A stretch of 64,000 nt of DNA from Coraliomargarita sp. Lineage in GTDB: Bacteria > Verrucomicrobiota > Verrucomicrobiia > Opitutales > UBA953. Shown here piece after piece: positions 45,601-54,142 of this stretch; the first letter of the stretch is position 1, and every line of letters starts with the position of its first letter. The notes below the pieces were generated by a model. It made no database searches. It saw only the letters and a program-made list of their open reading frames with translations, and was not told the DNA's origin. The DNA lies in the NCBI GenBank assembly GCA_024638885.1, contig JAHEJL010000002.1:310001-374000 (forward strand), given 5' to 3'. The position numbers and the translations under genes are program-made.

Positions 45601-45972
45601 GGCAGCGAGGTCGGCCCGATGCTCCGCACCGTCGGTGGCCAGCGCACCAAGGATGAGCTGGCGCAGTCGTTGGTCGAACCTTCCGCCAAGATCGTCCAAG
45701 GCTTCGGCATCGAGACCATCGTGCTCAAGGATGGCACCACCCTCGCCGGCAGCGTGATGAAGGAAAGCGCCAAGGCGCTCGAGCTTAAGCTGCCCGACGG
45801 CAAGACCCAGAACGTCGCCTTGGCGTCGATCGCCAGCCGCACCCCGCCGGTCTCCGTGATGCCTCCGATGCTCGGCATCCTGACGCCGGAGGAGATCCGC
45901 GACGTCGTGGCCTATCTTTCCAACCTGAAGCCCAAGACGACGAAGCCGAAGGTGCCCAAGGTCAAGAAATAG
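42661..45972 (+). CDS. PVC-type membrane-bound dehydrogenase with HEAT repeats and terminal haem-c domain
   Basis: 1103 residues. Signal-like N terminus ([20 protein letters not shown]). A beta-propeller dehydrogenase domain (about 25-430) includes calcium-loop-like DTDHDGVAD and [35 protein letters not shown] and [16 protein letters not shown]. HEAT-like helical repeats occupy about 460-900. A cytochrome-c motif NCTACHRVE (Cys about 970) is followed by EVGPML and a C-terminal SGS/[8 protein letters not shown] segment. The family is abundant in Planctomycetes and Verrucomicrobia, and substrates are unknown. Tight linkage to lutC (2 nt) suggests cotranscription with deoxysugar catabolism. Followed 37 nt later by an S9 peptidase. 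Confidence 0.92.
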   Translation: [1103 protein letters not shown]

Positions 45973-46009
45973 CCGATGAGGGGTTGAGTCCGGCGGCGGT
46001 TGGGCTTCC

Positions 46010-48232
46010 ATGGAACCCATGCTGCTCCGTCTCCTGCTGCTGGCGCCGCTGGTCGCCTTCGCCCAGGGCAACCTTCCGGCCGAATGGCAGAAACAGTATG
46101 ACGCCTGGTATTGGCCAGCTCAGTTCGCCCGCCCTGAAAACATCCGTTGGTCGGAGTCCGGCCGGCTCATGGCCTATGCTTGGCGTGAGAACGGCGCCAC
46201 CCGCTGGAAGCTCGTCGACTGTACGTCCGGCCTGATCAAGCCGGCCTTCGATCATGAAAAAGTGGCGGCAGGGCTGTCCACGCTCGCCAAGGAAAAGGTC
46301 ACCGCCCGCAAATGGCCGTTCGAGCGGGTCATCCCGCTTGACGATGGTCGGGTCCGGCTGGAATCCGATCAGGCCGCATGGATCGTGGAAGCCGATCAGC
46401 GCCTGACGCCGTCCCGGCCAGGTCGTAAGTCCGAGCCTGCCGCCCCGGAGAAGACCGGCCGTGGTCCGGGCGACTCCAAGCGTCTTAACTTCGCGCAGGT
46501 CCGGGCGGAAGCTCCTTCGGGTGAACTCAAGGTCGAACTTCGAGGCGGCAACGTGTTCCTGCTCGACGTGAAACTTTCAAAGGAGCATCAGCTCACCAAG
46601 GATGCCGTCGACGGCAAGGACCGCTGGGTCGGGCCGGTCAGCTGGGCGCCCGACGGCAAGCACTTCGCGTTATGGAAGGAACGCTCCGTGCCGGTCCGCA
46701 AGTATCTCGTGGTCGACTCCGTGAAGCAGAGCAAGAAGGAGGTCGACTACGAGAAACCCGGCGACGAACGCGCCGAACGGACCCCTTGGATTTTCTCCGT
46801 CGAGACCAAGTCCGGCAGCCATCCGTCGCGCGAGGTGCTGCCGTTGCCGTATGCGACCGATCGTCTCGATTGGTCCGCCGACTCCCGGCGACTGCTGTCC
46901 GAATTCATCATCCGCGGCTTCACCGGACACGGCATCATCGAATATGACGTAGCCCGTCGCAGCTGGCGAAGGCTCCTGACCGAAGAAGATCCGAAGTTCG
47001 TCTACTCCTTCAACACTCGGTTCCGCTACGACCTGGTCGATCAGCGTGCCCTATGGCTTTCGGAACGCTCGGGCTGGCTGCATCTTTATGCCGTCGACCT
47101 CCGCGACGGCAAGACGCTGGGGGCGCTCACGGCCGGCCAGTGGGTGACCAAGGAAGTCCTCAAGGTCGATGAGAAAGCCGGCACGGTCACCTTCGTCGCC
47201 CTCGGGCGCACTCCGGGCGAGAACCCCTATCACCAGCATATCTGCCGCGTCGGATTCGACGGTCGCGGCTTCGTCGACCTCACTCCGGGCGACGGTCACC
47301 ACGAAGCGACCTTTTCTCCTGACCGCCGGACGCTCATCGACGCCTCCTCCAAGGTCGATCAGCCACCCACCTATACCCTGCGCAACGCCGTCGACGGAAG
47401 GGCCCTCGCCAAGCTCGGCGACGCGGACCTGACCCCGCTCAGGAAGGCCGGCTGGGCCCCGACGCTTCCTTTCGTGGCCAAGGATCGCGATGGCAAGTTC
47501 GACATCTGGGGCGTCGTGACACGTCCGCATCCCTTCGACCCGAAGAAGAAGTATCCCGTCATCGAGAACATCTACGCCGGTCCGCACGGCTCCTTCGCTC
47601 CGCGCTCCTTCAACTGGTGGAACCGCACCCACCGCGAACTCTCGCTCCTCGGCTTCTACGTGGTCCAGATGGACGGTCGTGGCACGAACAACCGAGGCAA
47701 GGAGTTCCACCAGACAAGCTGGCGCAACCTGAAGGACGGCGGCTTCCCCGACCGCATCGCCTGGATGAAGGCCTTGGCCAAGACGGAACCGAACCTGGAT
47801 CTCGGCCGCGTCGGCATCTACGGAGGTTCGGCCGGCGGTCAGAACACCGCGCACGCCATGCTGCTGCACGGCGACTTCTACAAGGCCGGCGCGGCTGATT
47901 GCGGCTGCTACGACAACCGCATCGACAAGCTCTGGTGGAACGAACAATGGCTCGGTTATCCGCTCGGCCCCTGGTATGACGAGAATTCCTGCGCGAAGCA
48001 TGCCGCTAACCTGCGCGGACGTCTCTTCCTTTCCGTCGGCGAGTCCGACACGAACGTCGACGTGAAGTGCAGCTATGATTTCCGCGACGCGCTGCTCGCC
48101 GCCGGCAAGCAGGAGCAGTTCGAATTCCACGTCGTCCCGGGCGCCAATCATGGTGCCGGCGAATCGAACGAGATGCGCGAGAAGCGCGCCCGCTTCTTTC
48201 AGTCCGCCCTCGGCAAACCCCTCCCCCTCTGA
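46010..48232 (+). CDS. Secreted S9 prolyl-oligopeptidase family peptidase (DPP IV-like)
   Basis: 740 residues with a signal peptide (MEPMLLRLLLLAPLVAFA). N-terminal beta-propeller (about 40-480) including a DPPIV_N pattern (FNTRFRYDLVDQRALWLSERSGWLHLYAVDL), then an alpha/beta-hydrolase domain. Catalytic Ser607 in YGGSAGGQ, Asp in GESDTNVD, His in GANHGAGE. The family releases dipeptides or cleaves after proline in the periplasm. The GGSAGG elbow replaces the common GxSYGG. Downstream of the PVC dehydrogenase and 2 nt before a small membrane protein gene. Confidence 0.92.
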   Translation: MEPMLLRLLLLAPLVAFAQGNLPAEWQKQYDAWYWPAQFARPENIRWSESGRLMAYAWRENGATRWKLVDCTSGLIKPAFDHEKVAAGLSTLAKEKVTARKWPFERVIPLDDGRVRLESDQAAWIVEADQRLTPSRPGRKSEPAAPEKTGRGPGDSKRLNFAQVRAEAPSGELKVELRGGNVFLLDVKLSKEHQLTKDAVDGKDRWVGPVSWAPDGKHFALWKERSVPVRKYLVVDSVKQSKKEVDYEKPGDERAERTPWIFSVETKSGSHPSREVLPLPYATDRLDWSADSRRLLSEFIIRGFTGHGIIEYDVARRSWRRLLTEEDPKFVYSFNTRFRYDLVDQRALWLSERSGWLHLYAVDLRDGKTLGALTAGQWVTKEVLKVDEKAGTVTFVALGRTPGENPYHQHICRVGFDGRGFVDLTPGDGHHEATFSPDRRTLIDASSKVDQPPTYTLRNAVDGRALAKLGDADLTPLRKAGWAPTLPFVAKDRDGKFDIWGVVTRPHPFDPKKKYPVIENIYAGPHGSFAPRSFNWWNRTHRELSLLGFYVVQMDGRGTNNRGKEFHQTSWRNLKDGGFPDRIAWMKALAKTEPNLDLGRVGIYGGSAGGQNTAHAMLLHGDFYKAGAADCGCYDNRIDKLWWNEQWLGYPLGPWYDENSCAKHAANLRGRLFLSVGESDTNVDVKCSYDFRDALLAAGKQEQFEFHVVPGANHGAGESNEMREKRARFFQSALGKPLPL

Positions 48233-48234
48233 GC

Positions 48235-48765
48235 ATGACCACCGCTTCCTCCGGCCTGATCGAACTCCGGCTCAACAACGTCGGCCAGCTGTTCAATACC
48301 ATGGACCCGTCGCCCTTCCATGAGCGCGACCTGGACCATGATGCCGAAGAGTTCATCCTCAGCTGGGCGCGCGAGCATGAGCGCGACTCCGTTCTCCGGA
48401 TCAGGGTCGTGCTGCGCCAGCCGGCCGACCCTCAAGCCGCCCGCCTCGTCGAGGAGTCGATCCGTCACTATTTCGAATACCGCGCGCGGATCTCCCGTCG
48501 GGAACTGGGCGAGCTGTTCCGGGAGGGGCGCAGCGCCCTGCTGATCGGGCTGTTCTTCCTCGCTTCCACCCTGGTCCTCCGGGACCTCATCCCGACCGGG
48601 GCCCGCTGGTCCGACTTCGTGCGTGAAGGGCTGACGATCTGCGGCTGGGTAGGCCTCTGGAAGCCCATCGACATCCACCTGTACCGTTGGTGGCCTCTGA
48701 AGGCCCACGGAACGCTTCTTTCGAGGCTTTCCAAGTGCCCGGTCGAGGTGGTCTTCGAAGGCTGA
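48235..48765 (+). CDS. Hypothetical protein with two membrane segments
   Basis: 176 residues, not recognised. About 100 soluble residues (an alpha/beta pattern: IELRLNNVGQLFNTMDPSPFHERDLDHDAEEFILSWAREH, then RIRVVLRQP and a helix RLVEESIRHYFEYRARISRREL) are followed by two hydrophobic stretches (about 101-115 and 128-145) around a short loop, and a C-terminal KCPVEVVFEG. The 'FNTMDPSPFHERDLD' segment followed by paired membrane helices recalls a family of small conserved bacterial proteins of unknown role, but I cannot name it. Coupled to the S9 peptidase by a 2 nt gap. Confidence 0.75.
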   Translation: MTTASSGLIELRLNNVGQLFNTMDPSPFHERDLDHDAEEFILSWAREHERDSVLRIRVVLRQPADPQAARLVEESIRHYFEYRARISRRELGELFREGRSALLIGLFFLASTLVLRDLIPTGARWSDFVREGLTICGWVGLWKPIDIHLYRWWPLKAHGTLLSRLSKCPVEVVFEG

Positions 48766-48874
48766 CCGGGGTGGCCCGGCGGCTTATGGCGTTGGTTAGG
48801 AAGCCGTTAATAACGAATTTTTTACGATGATGCGTTGACAGGGGGGTGCCCTGCCCCAATCCCAAACCTTTCGC

Positions 48875-50659
48875 ATGCAGAATTTCGCGAGCCAGTGCCT
48901 GGACCAGACCAAGGCCCTCCTCAAACTCAACCTGAACTCCCTCGCAGCTGATGGCACCGTCGTGCCGGTCACCGGGGAAGTCTCGCGCGCCGATGAGCCC
49001 GGCCACGCCGCCCTCGCCTTCGGGGAGTATTTCCGCGCCACCGGCGAGCTCCTCCTGGACCGCCAGAACATCGCCGAGATCGTCGCCCGGACCATCACGG
49101 CCCAGGTGCGCGTCAGCAAAGGGTCCGACAACGGCATGGCCTTCGCCTGCCTCGGCCTCCTCGCCTTCGGCCCGACCCGTGAGCGTAACCCCGTCTGGGA
49201 GCTGCTCGACGAAGCCACCCGCGCCCTCATCGACGAACGCCTGTCCGTCGAACACGACCACCACGACCACGTCCAGGCTTTCGACGTCGCCAAGGCCGTC
49301 TGCCGTTTCTCCTTCGGCCTGACCAAGAAGGACGAGACCGGCCCCCTCGTCGACCGCTTCATGGATCGCATCGCCGCGGCCTCGACCGGCGGCTTCCATG
49401 ACGAAGCCTCCAAGGCCGCCAACGCCGAGAACTTCGGCGGCGCCTTCGACCTCTACGGCGTCGTCTCGCTGATCTTCATCCGCCAGTCGCTCCAGCTGCA
49501 TTCCAACATCCAGCTCCGCGACTCCAAGCTCCCGAAGCTGCGCGCCCTCGCCGAGAAGTACATCCGCGTCATCATCGACACCGTCCGCGAGGACGGCCTC
49601 GGCTGGTGTTACGGCCGCGGCATCGGCGCCTACGGCCAGATGCATTGCATCACCTTGCTCCTGCAGGCCCTGCGCGACCGCTGGGTGCCGGTGGACAAGG
49701 AAGCCCTGGCCCGCGACCTCGTCCGTCGCCTCTACGCCAACTTCTTCACGACCTTCTTCGACGCCGAGCACGGCCTCATCGTCGTCCGCGACGCCGAGCG
49801 CGACACCATCCCGGGCCACACGACCCGCATGGCCAACTTCGACGCCGCCCGCTATCTTTCGCAGTGGTCCCGCCTGGCGAAGACCATCGGCGGCGCCATG
49901 GACGTCGTGAAGCCGGCCAGCCGCCTGCCGGTCTGCCGTTTCTTCTCCTTCGACAAGTCTCCGCGCAAGGAACAGGGCCTGCTCTCCTACCAGGATCCGG
50001 CTTCCGGCCTGCATGTCATCCTGCCGCTGGTCTCCGCCGGCTCGCACCGCTTCTCCGACTCGCTGGCCTTCCCGCACATGCCGGGCGTCTTCGACTGGCC
50101 TTCCAACCAGCAGACGACCCCGTTCATCCCCGAGTTCACGATCGGCGGCAAGGTCTTCACGCCTTCCTTCTACGGCAAGAACGCGCAGGTCGCCATGGGC
50201 ACCAAGGCCGGCACCTATCACTTCCGCTACGACCAGCCTGACCTGATCGACCGCGACGAGAAGCTTTCCGCCAACGTCGCTTCGCTCAAGGTGGACTGGG
50301 AGTTCGGCGGCGGACGCCTCGTCGCCCGCTACCTGCTCACCGCCAAGGCCGCCGTCACGCTCGAGGAGTTCCGCCTCGTGCTGCCGATCGCCACGACGCA
50401 CTCGCGCATGACGCCGGGCAACGCCCTCGTCCTCGGCGCCGAGTCCCATCGCTGCGAAGTGCTGAAGGACGACTTCCACTCCACCTGGGCCGAGACCAAG
50501 GTCGTGAGCGACAACGCCAAGCACCGCACCTGCTGGGGCAAGGTCCATTTCTACCAGACCTTGCAGCGCGACAAGTCCATGCCCTTGCGCGCCGGCACGA
50601 CCTACGCCTTCGAAATCGCCTACCAGCCCCACATCGTCCGGGCCGGTGACGCGGTCTGA
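48875..50659 (+). CDS. Conserved hypothetical protein, alpha-helical toroid plus beta domain
   Basis: 594 residues, no signal peptide or membrane helix, so cytoplasmic. Residues about 1-320 are helical with repeated aromatic/His motifs (VEHDHHDHVQAFDVAKAVCRF, EDGLGWCYGRGIGAYGQMHC), reminiscent of an (alpha/alpha)6 barrel as in polysaccharide lyases and unsaturated glucuronyl hydrolases. Residues about 330-594 are beta-rich (GLHVILPLVSAGSHRFSDSL, IGGKVFTPSFYGKNAQV, W-E-F-G-G-G-R-L-V-A-R-Y). That resembles the lyase architecture, but I do not recognise a family and see no proven catalytic set. Monocistronic: 109 nt after the previous gene, 77 nt before metG. A TTGACA at 48835 has no convincing -10. 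Confidence 0.8.
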   Translation: MQNFASQCLDQTKALLKLNLNSLAADGTVVPVTGEVSRADEPGHAALAFGEYFRATGELLLDRQNIAEIVARTITAQVRVSKGSDNGMAFACLGLLAFGPTRERNPVWELLDEATRALIDERLSVEHDHHDHVQAFDVAKAVCRFSFGLTKKDETGPLVDRFMDRIAAASTGGFHDEASKAANAENFGGAFDLYGVVSLIFIRQSLQLHSNIQLRDSKLPKLRALAEKYIRVIIDTVREDGLGWCYGRGIGAYGQMHCITLLLQALRDRWVPVDKEALARDLVRRLYANFFTTFFDAEHGLIVVRDAERDTIPGHTTRMANFDAARYLSQWSRLAKTIGGAMDVVKPASRLPVCRFFSFDKSPRKEQGLLSYQDPASGLHVILPLVSAGSHRFSDSLAFPHMPGVFDWPSNQQTTPFIPEFTIGGKVFTPSFYGKNAQVAMGTKAGTYHFRYDQPDLIDRDEKLSANVASLKVDWEFGGGRLVARYLLTAKAAVTLEEFRLVLPIATTHSRMTPGNALVLGAESHRCEVLKDDFHSTWAETKVVSDNAKHRTCWGKVHFYQTLQRDKSMPLRAGTTYAFEIAYQPHIVRAGDAV

Positions 50660-50736
50660 GGCGCTTTCCGGCCTGAGCCTGCCTTCGGGGTTGTCCTGAC
50701 CCCCGCCCCTCCCCTATCTCCTTAGGGTATCCCTTC

Positions 50737-52278
50737 ATGTCCCGACCGTTCTACATCACCACGGCCATCGACTACGCCAACGGCTCGCCGCACCTCGGCC
50801 ATGCCTACGAAAAAGTCCTCTCCGACGTGATCTCGCGCCACATGCGCATGGACGGGCGCAAGGTCCACTTCCTGACCGGCCTGGACGAACATGGCCAGAA
50901 GGTCCAGCAGACCGCCCTCAAGCGCGGCATCGAACCCCAGGCGCTGGTCGACGAGATCGCCGCCGTGTTCAAGGGCATGCTCGGCGACCTGAACATCTCC
51001 CACGACGACTATATCCGGACCACGGAGCCGCGCCATAAGAAGGTCGTGCAGCAGTTCCTGCAGCAGCTCTTCGACCAAGGCCTCATCTACAAAGGCCAGA
51101 AGACCGACTGGTATTCGACGCGTCAGGAACAGTTCCTCACGGACAAGGACCGGTCGCCCGACGGCTCCTGGCCCGAGATCTACGGCGAGGTCACGCAGAC
51201 CACCGAGGAAAACTATTACTTCAAGCTGACGCAGTTCCAGCCGTGGCTCGTCGAGCATATCAAGTCCCACCCGGACTTCATCACGCCGCGCTTCCGCCAG
51301 AACCAGGTGCTCGAGTTCCTCAAGGAGCCGATGAACGACCTCTGCATCTCGCGTCCGAAGTCCCGCCTCACGTGGGGCATCGAGCTGCCGTTCGACACGT
51401 CCTTCGTCACCTACGTCTGGTTCGACGCGCTGACGAACTACTACTCCGCCGTCGCCGACAAGGGCCTCTGGCCGGCCGACGTGCATGTCATCGGCAAGGA
51501 CATCCTCTCGCCGCCCCACGCCGTCTACTGGCCTTGCATGCTCAAGGCCCTCGGCATCGAGCCGCCGCGCCAGCTCCTCGTGCACGGCTGGTGGACCGTC
51601 AACAACCAGAAGGCCTCCAAGAGCGCCGGCAACGCGAGCGACACGCTCGGCTTCGCCGCGACGCACGGCGCGGACGCCTTCCGCTTCTACCTCTGCCGCG
51701 AGATGGTCGTCGGCCAGGACGCCGACTTCTCGACGCTGACCTTCGAGAACCGCTACAAGGCCGACCTCGGCAACAACCTCGGCAACCTCGTCAACCGTCT
51801 GCTCAACATGGTCGGCCGTAACTACGGCGGCCTGATCCCGGCCGCCGCCGCCGATGAAGATCTCGAGAAGAACCTCCGCCAGCTCTGGATCGATGCCTCC
51901 AAGAAGTATGCGGAGGCCTTCGCCGAATTCCAGGTCAGCCACGCGCTCGAAGCCCTCTGGGTCTTCATCAGCGCGATGAACGCCTACATCGAAGCCCGCG
52001 CCCCTTGGAAGCTGGCGAAGTCCGCGGACGCCGCCGATCGCGCCCGCCTCGACTCCTGCCTCGCGCACGTCGCCGAAGGCCTGCGCCTCGTCGGCACCTT
52101 GCTGACCCCCGTGATGCCGGCCACCTGCGACAAGCTCCTGACGCATATCGGCCGCCCCGTCGCCACCGCTTTCGCCGGTCAGCTGACCTGGTCCGCCGTC
52201 TGCACCGGCTCCAAGGTCGCGGAAACCTGCATCCTTTTCCCGAAGATCGAAGCTCCGACCGAAACTCCGTCGGCCTGA
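50737..52278 (+). CDS. metG: Methionyl-tRNA synthetase MetG
   Basis: 513 residues, class I synthetase. HIGH motif as PHLGH (18-22), GLDEHGQKVQQTA, the KMSKS loop as KASKS (about 292-296, in NNQKASKSAGN), and a helical anticodon-binding domain (about 370-500). The connective region has DWYSTRQEQFLTD where zinc-binding relatives have CxxC, so no zinc knuckle is present. No C-terminal tRNA-binding (OB-fold) domain. Charges tRNA-Met in the cytoplasm. An isochorismate synthase gene follows after 36 nt. Confidence 0.95.
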   Translation: MSRPFYITTAIDYANGSPHLGHAYEKVLSDVISRHMRMDGRKVHFLTGLDEHGQKVQQTALKRGIEPQALVDEIAAVFKGMLGDLNISHDDYIRTTEPRHKKVVQQFLQQLFDQGLIYKGQKTDWYSTRQEQFLTDKDRSPDGSWPEIYGEVTQTTEENYYFKLTQFQPWLVEHIKSHPDFITPRFRQNQVLEFLKEPMNDLCISRPKSRLTWGIELPFDTSFVTYVWFDALTNYYSAVADKGLWPADVHVIGKDILSPPHAVYWPCMLKALGIEPPRQLLVHGWWTVNNQKASKSAGNASDTLGFAATHGADAFRFYLCREMVVGQDADFSTLTFENRYKADLGNNLGNLVNRLLNMVGRNYGGLIPAAAADEDLEKNLRQLWIDASKKYAEAFAEFQVSHALEALWVFISAMNAYIEARAPWKLAKSADAADRARLDSCLAHVAEGLRLVGTLLTPVMPATCDKLLTHIGRPVATAFAGQLTWSAVCTGSKVAETCILFPKIEAPTETPSA

Positions 52279-52314
52279 TTCGACTTTCCCCGCGGAGACC
52301 TTACCTTCACCGCC

Positions 52315-53655
52315 GTGGATACCGTCAAAGCCATCGACGAAGCCGCCTTGCTGGCCCAAGCCGAGGCCAAGGCCGCGGGTGAAGGCCTGCTGAGCTACAC
52401 CTTCCCGGTGCCCGAGCTCGACCCCCTGGCGGTGATGGAAACCCTCAACGAGCCCGCTCCTCGCGGTTACTTCGAGAACCCGTCCCGCAAGCGTGCCCAT
52501 GCCGCCGGCTCGCCGATCCGCCAGTGGTCCGGCCGCGGCGAAAAGCGCTTCGAGCAGGCCGACCGTTGGCTGAAAGACACGGATGCCACGCTCACCTGCG
52601 TCGGCGCCCGTCCGCGCATCATCGCGACCTTCCCGTTTTATCCAGGCACCGACGAAGCCGGCGCCGAAGCGAAGCTGTTCCTGCCGAGCTGGCAGGTCAT
52701 CAGCGAAGACGGCGTGACCTTCGTCACCTTGGTCGAAACGGCTGCGCCCGGTTGCGCCGCCCGCCTGGCCATCCGCGCCGAAAGCTTCCGTAAGTTCACC
52801 TATCGCTCGAACCCGACGCCGCCCCGCTCGCCGGTGCCGACCGTCCTGTCGGAAGTCGGCGGTGCTTGGTTCCCGTCGGCGGTGGTCCGCGCGACCGAGC
52901 TCATCAAGGAAGGTTCCTTCGAGAAGATCGTGCTTTCCCGCGCCTTCGATTGGCGTCGGGCCGAACCCTTCAGCATCTACGCCACCTTGCATCGCCTGCG
53001 TCGTGGCAATCCCCAGTGCCACACCTTCCTCGTCGATGAGGCCGATGGCGCCTTGGTCGGGGCCACGCCCGAGACCCTCCTTTCGCTTTTCGATGGCGCC
53101 GTCCGTTCGGAGTCGGTCGCCGGGACGACCCGCCGGGGCGAATCCGCCTCCGAAGACGCCAGCCTCGCGGAGGCCCTGCTCACCAGCGACAAAGACCTGC
53201 GCGAACACAGCGCCGTCACCGCCTCGATCCTCCGCCGGCTGCGCATGGTCGGCGTGCTGGCCGCGACTTCGCGCAACGCCGAACTGCTCCGGCTCGGCAA
53301 CGTGATGCACCTGCGTACGCCCATCGAAGGCACCATGCCCGCCGACCGGCGTTTCCTCGAGGTCGCCGGCGAACTGCACCCGACGCCCGCCGTCGGCGGC
53401 AAGCCGCGTGCCTTGGCCCTCCCCTTCATTCCCGGCTTCGAACCGCATCAGCGCGGGCTCTACACCGGTGCGGTGGGCTGGGTCAGTTCGGATGGCGCCA
53501 TCGGCAAGCTGTTCGTCGCCCTCCGTTGCGCCCGGCTCAAGGGTGCGGAAGCCCGGGCCTTCGCCGGCGCCGGCATCGTCGCCGGTTCCGACCCGGACGC
53601 CGAATCGACCGAGACCGAGATGAAGCTGCGCACCATCCTCGAGGCGCTGATCTGA
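52315..53655 (+). CDS. menF: Isochorismate synthase (chorismate-binding family)
   Basis: 446 residues from GTG 52315. The C-terminal chorismate-binding domain (about 190-446) contains FEKIVLSRAFDW, LVGATPETLLS, SVAGTTRRGES, MHLRTPIEG, ELHPTPAVGGKPR and RGLYTGAVGWVSSDG, plus AGAGIVAGSDPDAESTETEMKL. The absence of anthranilate-synthase-specific features and the ELHPTPAVGG motif support isochorismate synthase, the entry to menaquinone (MenF), although a siderophore-type EntC is possible. No other men gene is in the window. dtd starts 2 nt downstream. Confidence 0.87.
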   Translation: MDTVKAIDEAALLAQAEAKAAGEGLLSYTFPVPELDPLAVMETLNEPAPRGYFENPSRKRAHAAGSPIRQWSGRGEKRFEQADRWLKDTDATLTCVGARPRIIATFPFYPGTDEAGAEAKLFLPSWQVISEDGVTFVTLVETAAPGCAARLAIRAESFRKFTYRSNPTPPRSPVPTVLSEVGGAWFPSAVVRATELIKEGSFEKIVLSRAFDWRRAEPFSIYATLHRLRRGNPQCHTFLVDEADGALVGATPETLLSLFDGAVRSESVAGTTRRGESASEDASLAEALLTSDKDLREHSAVTASILRRLRMVGVLAATSRNAELLRLGNVMHLRTPIEGTMPADRRFLEVAGELHPTPAVGGKPRALALPFIPGFEPHQRGLYTGAVGWVSSDGAIGKLFVALRCARLKGAEARAFAGAGIVAGSDPDAESTETEMKLRTILEALI

Positions 53656-53657
53656 GG

Positions 53658-54095
53658 ATGAAGGTCGTCCTCCAACGCGTCCTTTCGGCTTCGGTGACCG
53701 TCGACGGAAAAATCGTCGGCCAGATCTCCCGAGGCTACCTGCTGCTCGTCGGCCTCGCCGTGGGCGACGACGAAGCCGTGGTCCGGAGGCTTGCGGCCGA
53801 TGTCTCCAAGGCCCGCCTGATGGAGGACGAACAAGGCAAGATGGGGGTGAACCTCAAGGACGCCGGCGGCGAAGCCCTGGCCGTCAGCCAGTTCACCCTG
53901 CTCGCCGACTTCTCCAAGGGCAACCGCCCGTCGTTCAATGGCGCCGCCAGGCCCGAGGTCGCCCAACCGCTCTTCGACCTCTTCGTCCGCGAACTCACGG
54001 CCCTGCAAGGACGTCCCGTACCGACCGGGGTCTTCGGGGCCGATATGCGCGTCGAGCTCGTCAACGACGGCCCTGTCACGGTCGTCCTGACATAG
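53658..54095 (+). CDS. dtd: D-aminoacyl-tRNA deacylase Dtd
   Basis: 145 residues, full family length. MKVVLQRVLSASVTVDG at the N terminus, the catalytic SQFTLLADFSKGNRPSF (about 77-93), and the Gly-cisPro chirality motif VNDGPVT near the C terminus. Hydrolyses D-amino acids (and mischarged glycine) from tRNA. Its ATG lies 2 nt after the isochorismate synthase stop; GAGG just before it may help initiation. Confidence 0.96.
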   Translation: MKVVLQRVLSASVTVDGKIVGQISRGYLLLVGLAVGDDEAVVRRLAADVSKARLMEDEQGKMGVNLKDAGGEALAVSQFTLLADFSKGNRPSFNGAARPEVAQPLFDLFVRELTALQGRPVPTGVFGADMRVELVNDGPVTVVLT

Positions 54096-54142
54096 TTTAG
54101 GCTTAACCTCCGGGCCCGGCGTCCCTACCCCTCCCTTCGTCC

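Noticed and set aside
34581..48765. Possible microcompartment-linked fucose/rhamnose locus
   Set aside because: No shell protein, phosphotransacylase or CoA-acylating aldehyde dehydrogenase is encoded; the fused short-chain dehydrogenase and LutABC replace that route.
48835..48840. Perfect TTGACA before the 594-residue protein gene
   Set aside because: At 16-18 bases downstream there is only a G/C-rich stretch with no -10-like hexamer, so it is not called as a promoter.
50687..50703. GGGGT/ACCCC hairpin between the 594-residue protein gene and metG
   Set aside because: Five-base stem with a seven-base loop and no following T-run; too weak for a terminator call.
48587..53448. Two very long minus-strand frames (681 and 908 codons) under the 594-residue protein, metG and the isochorismate synthase
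   Set aside because: They cross several well-supported plus-strand genes and encode repetitive Gly/Asp/Val/Arg sequence.
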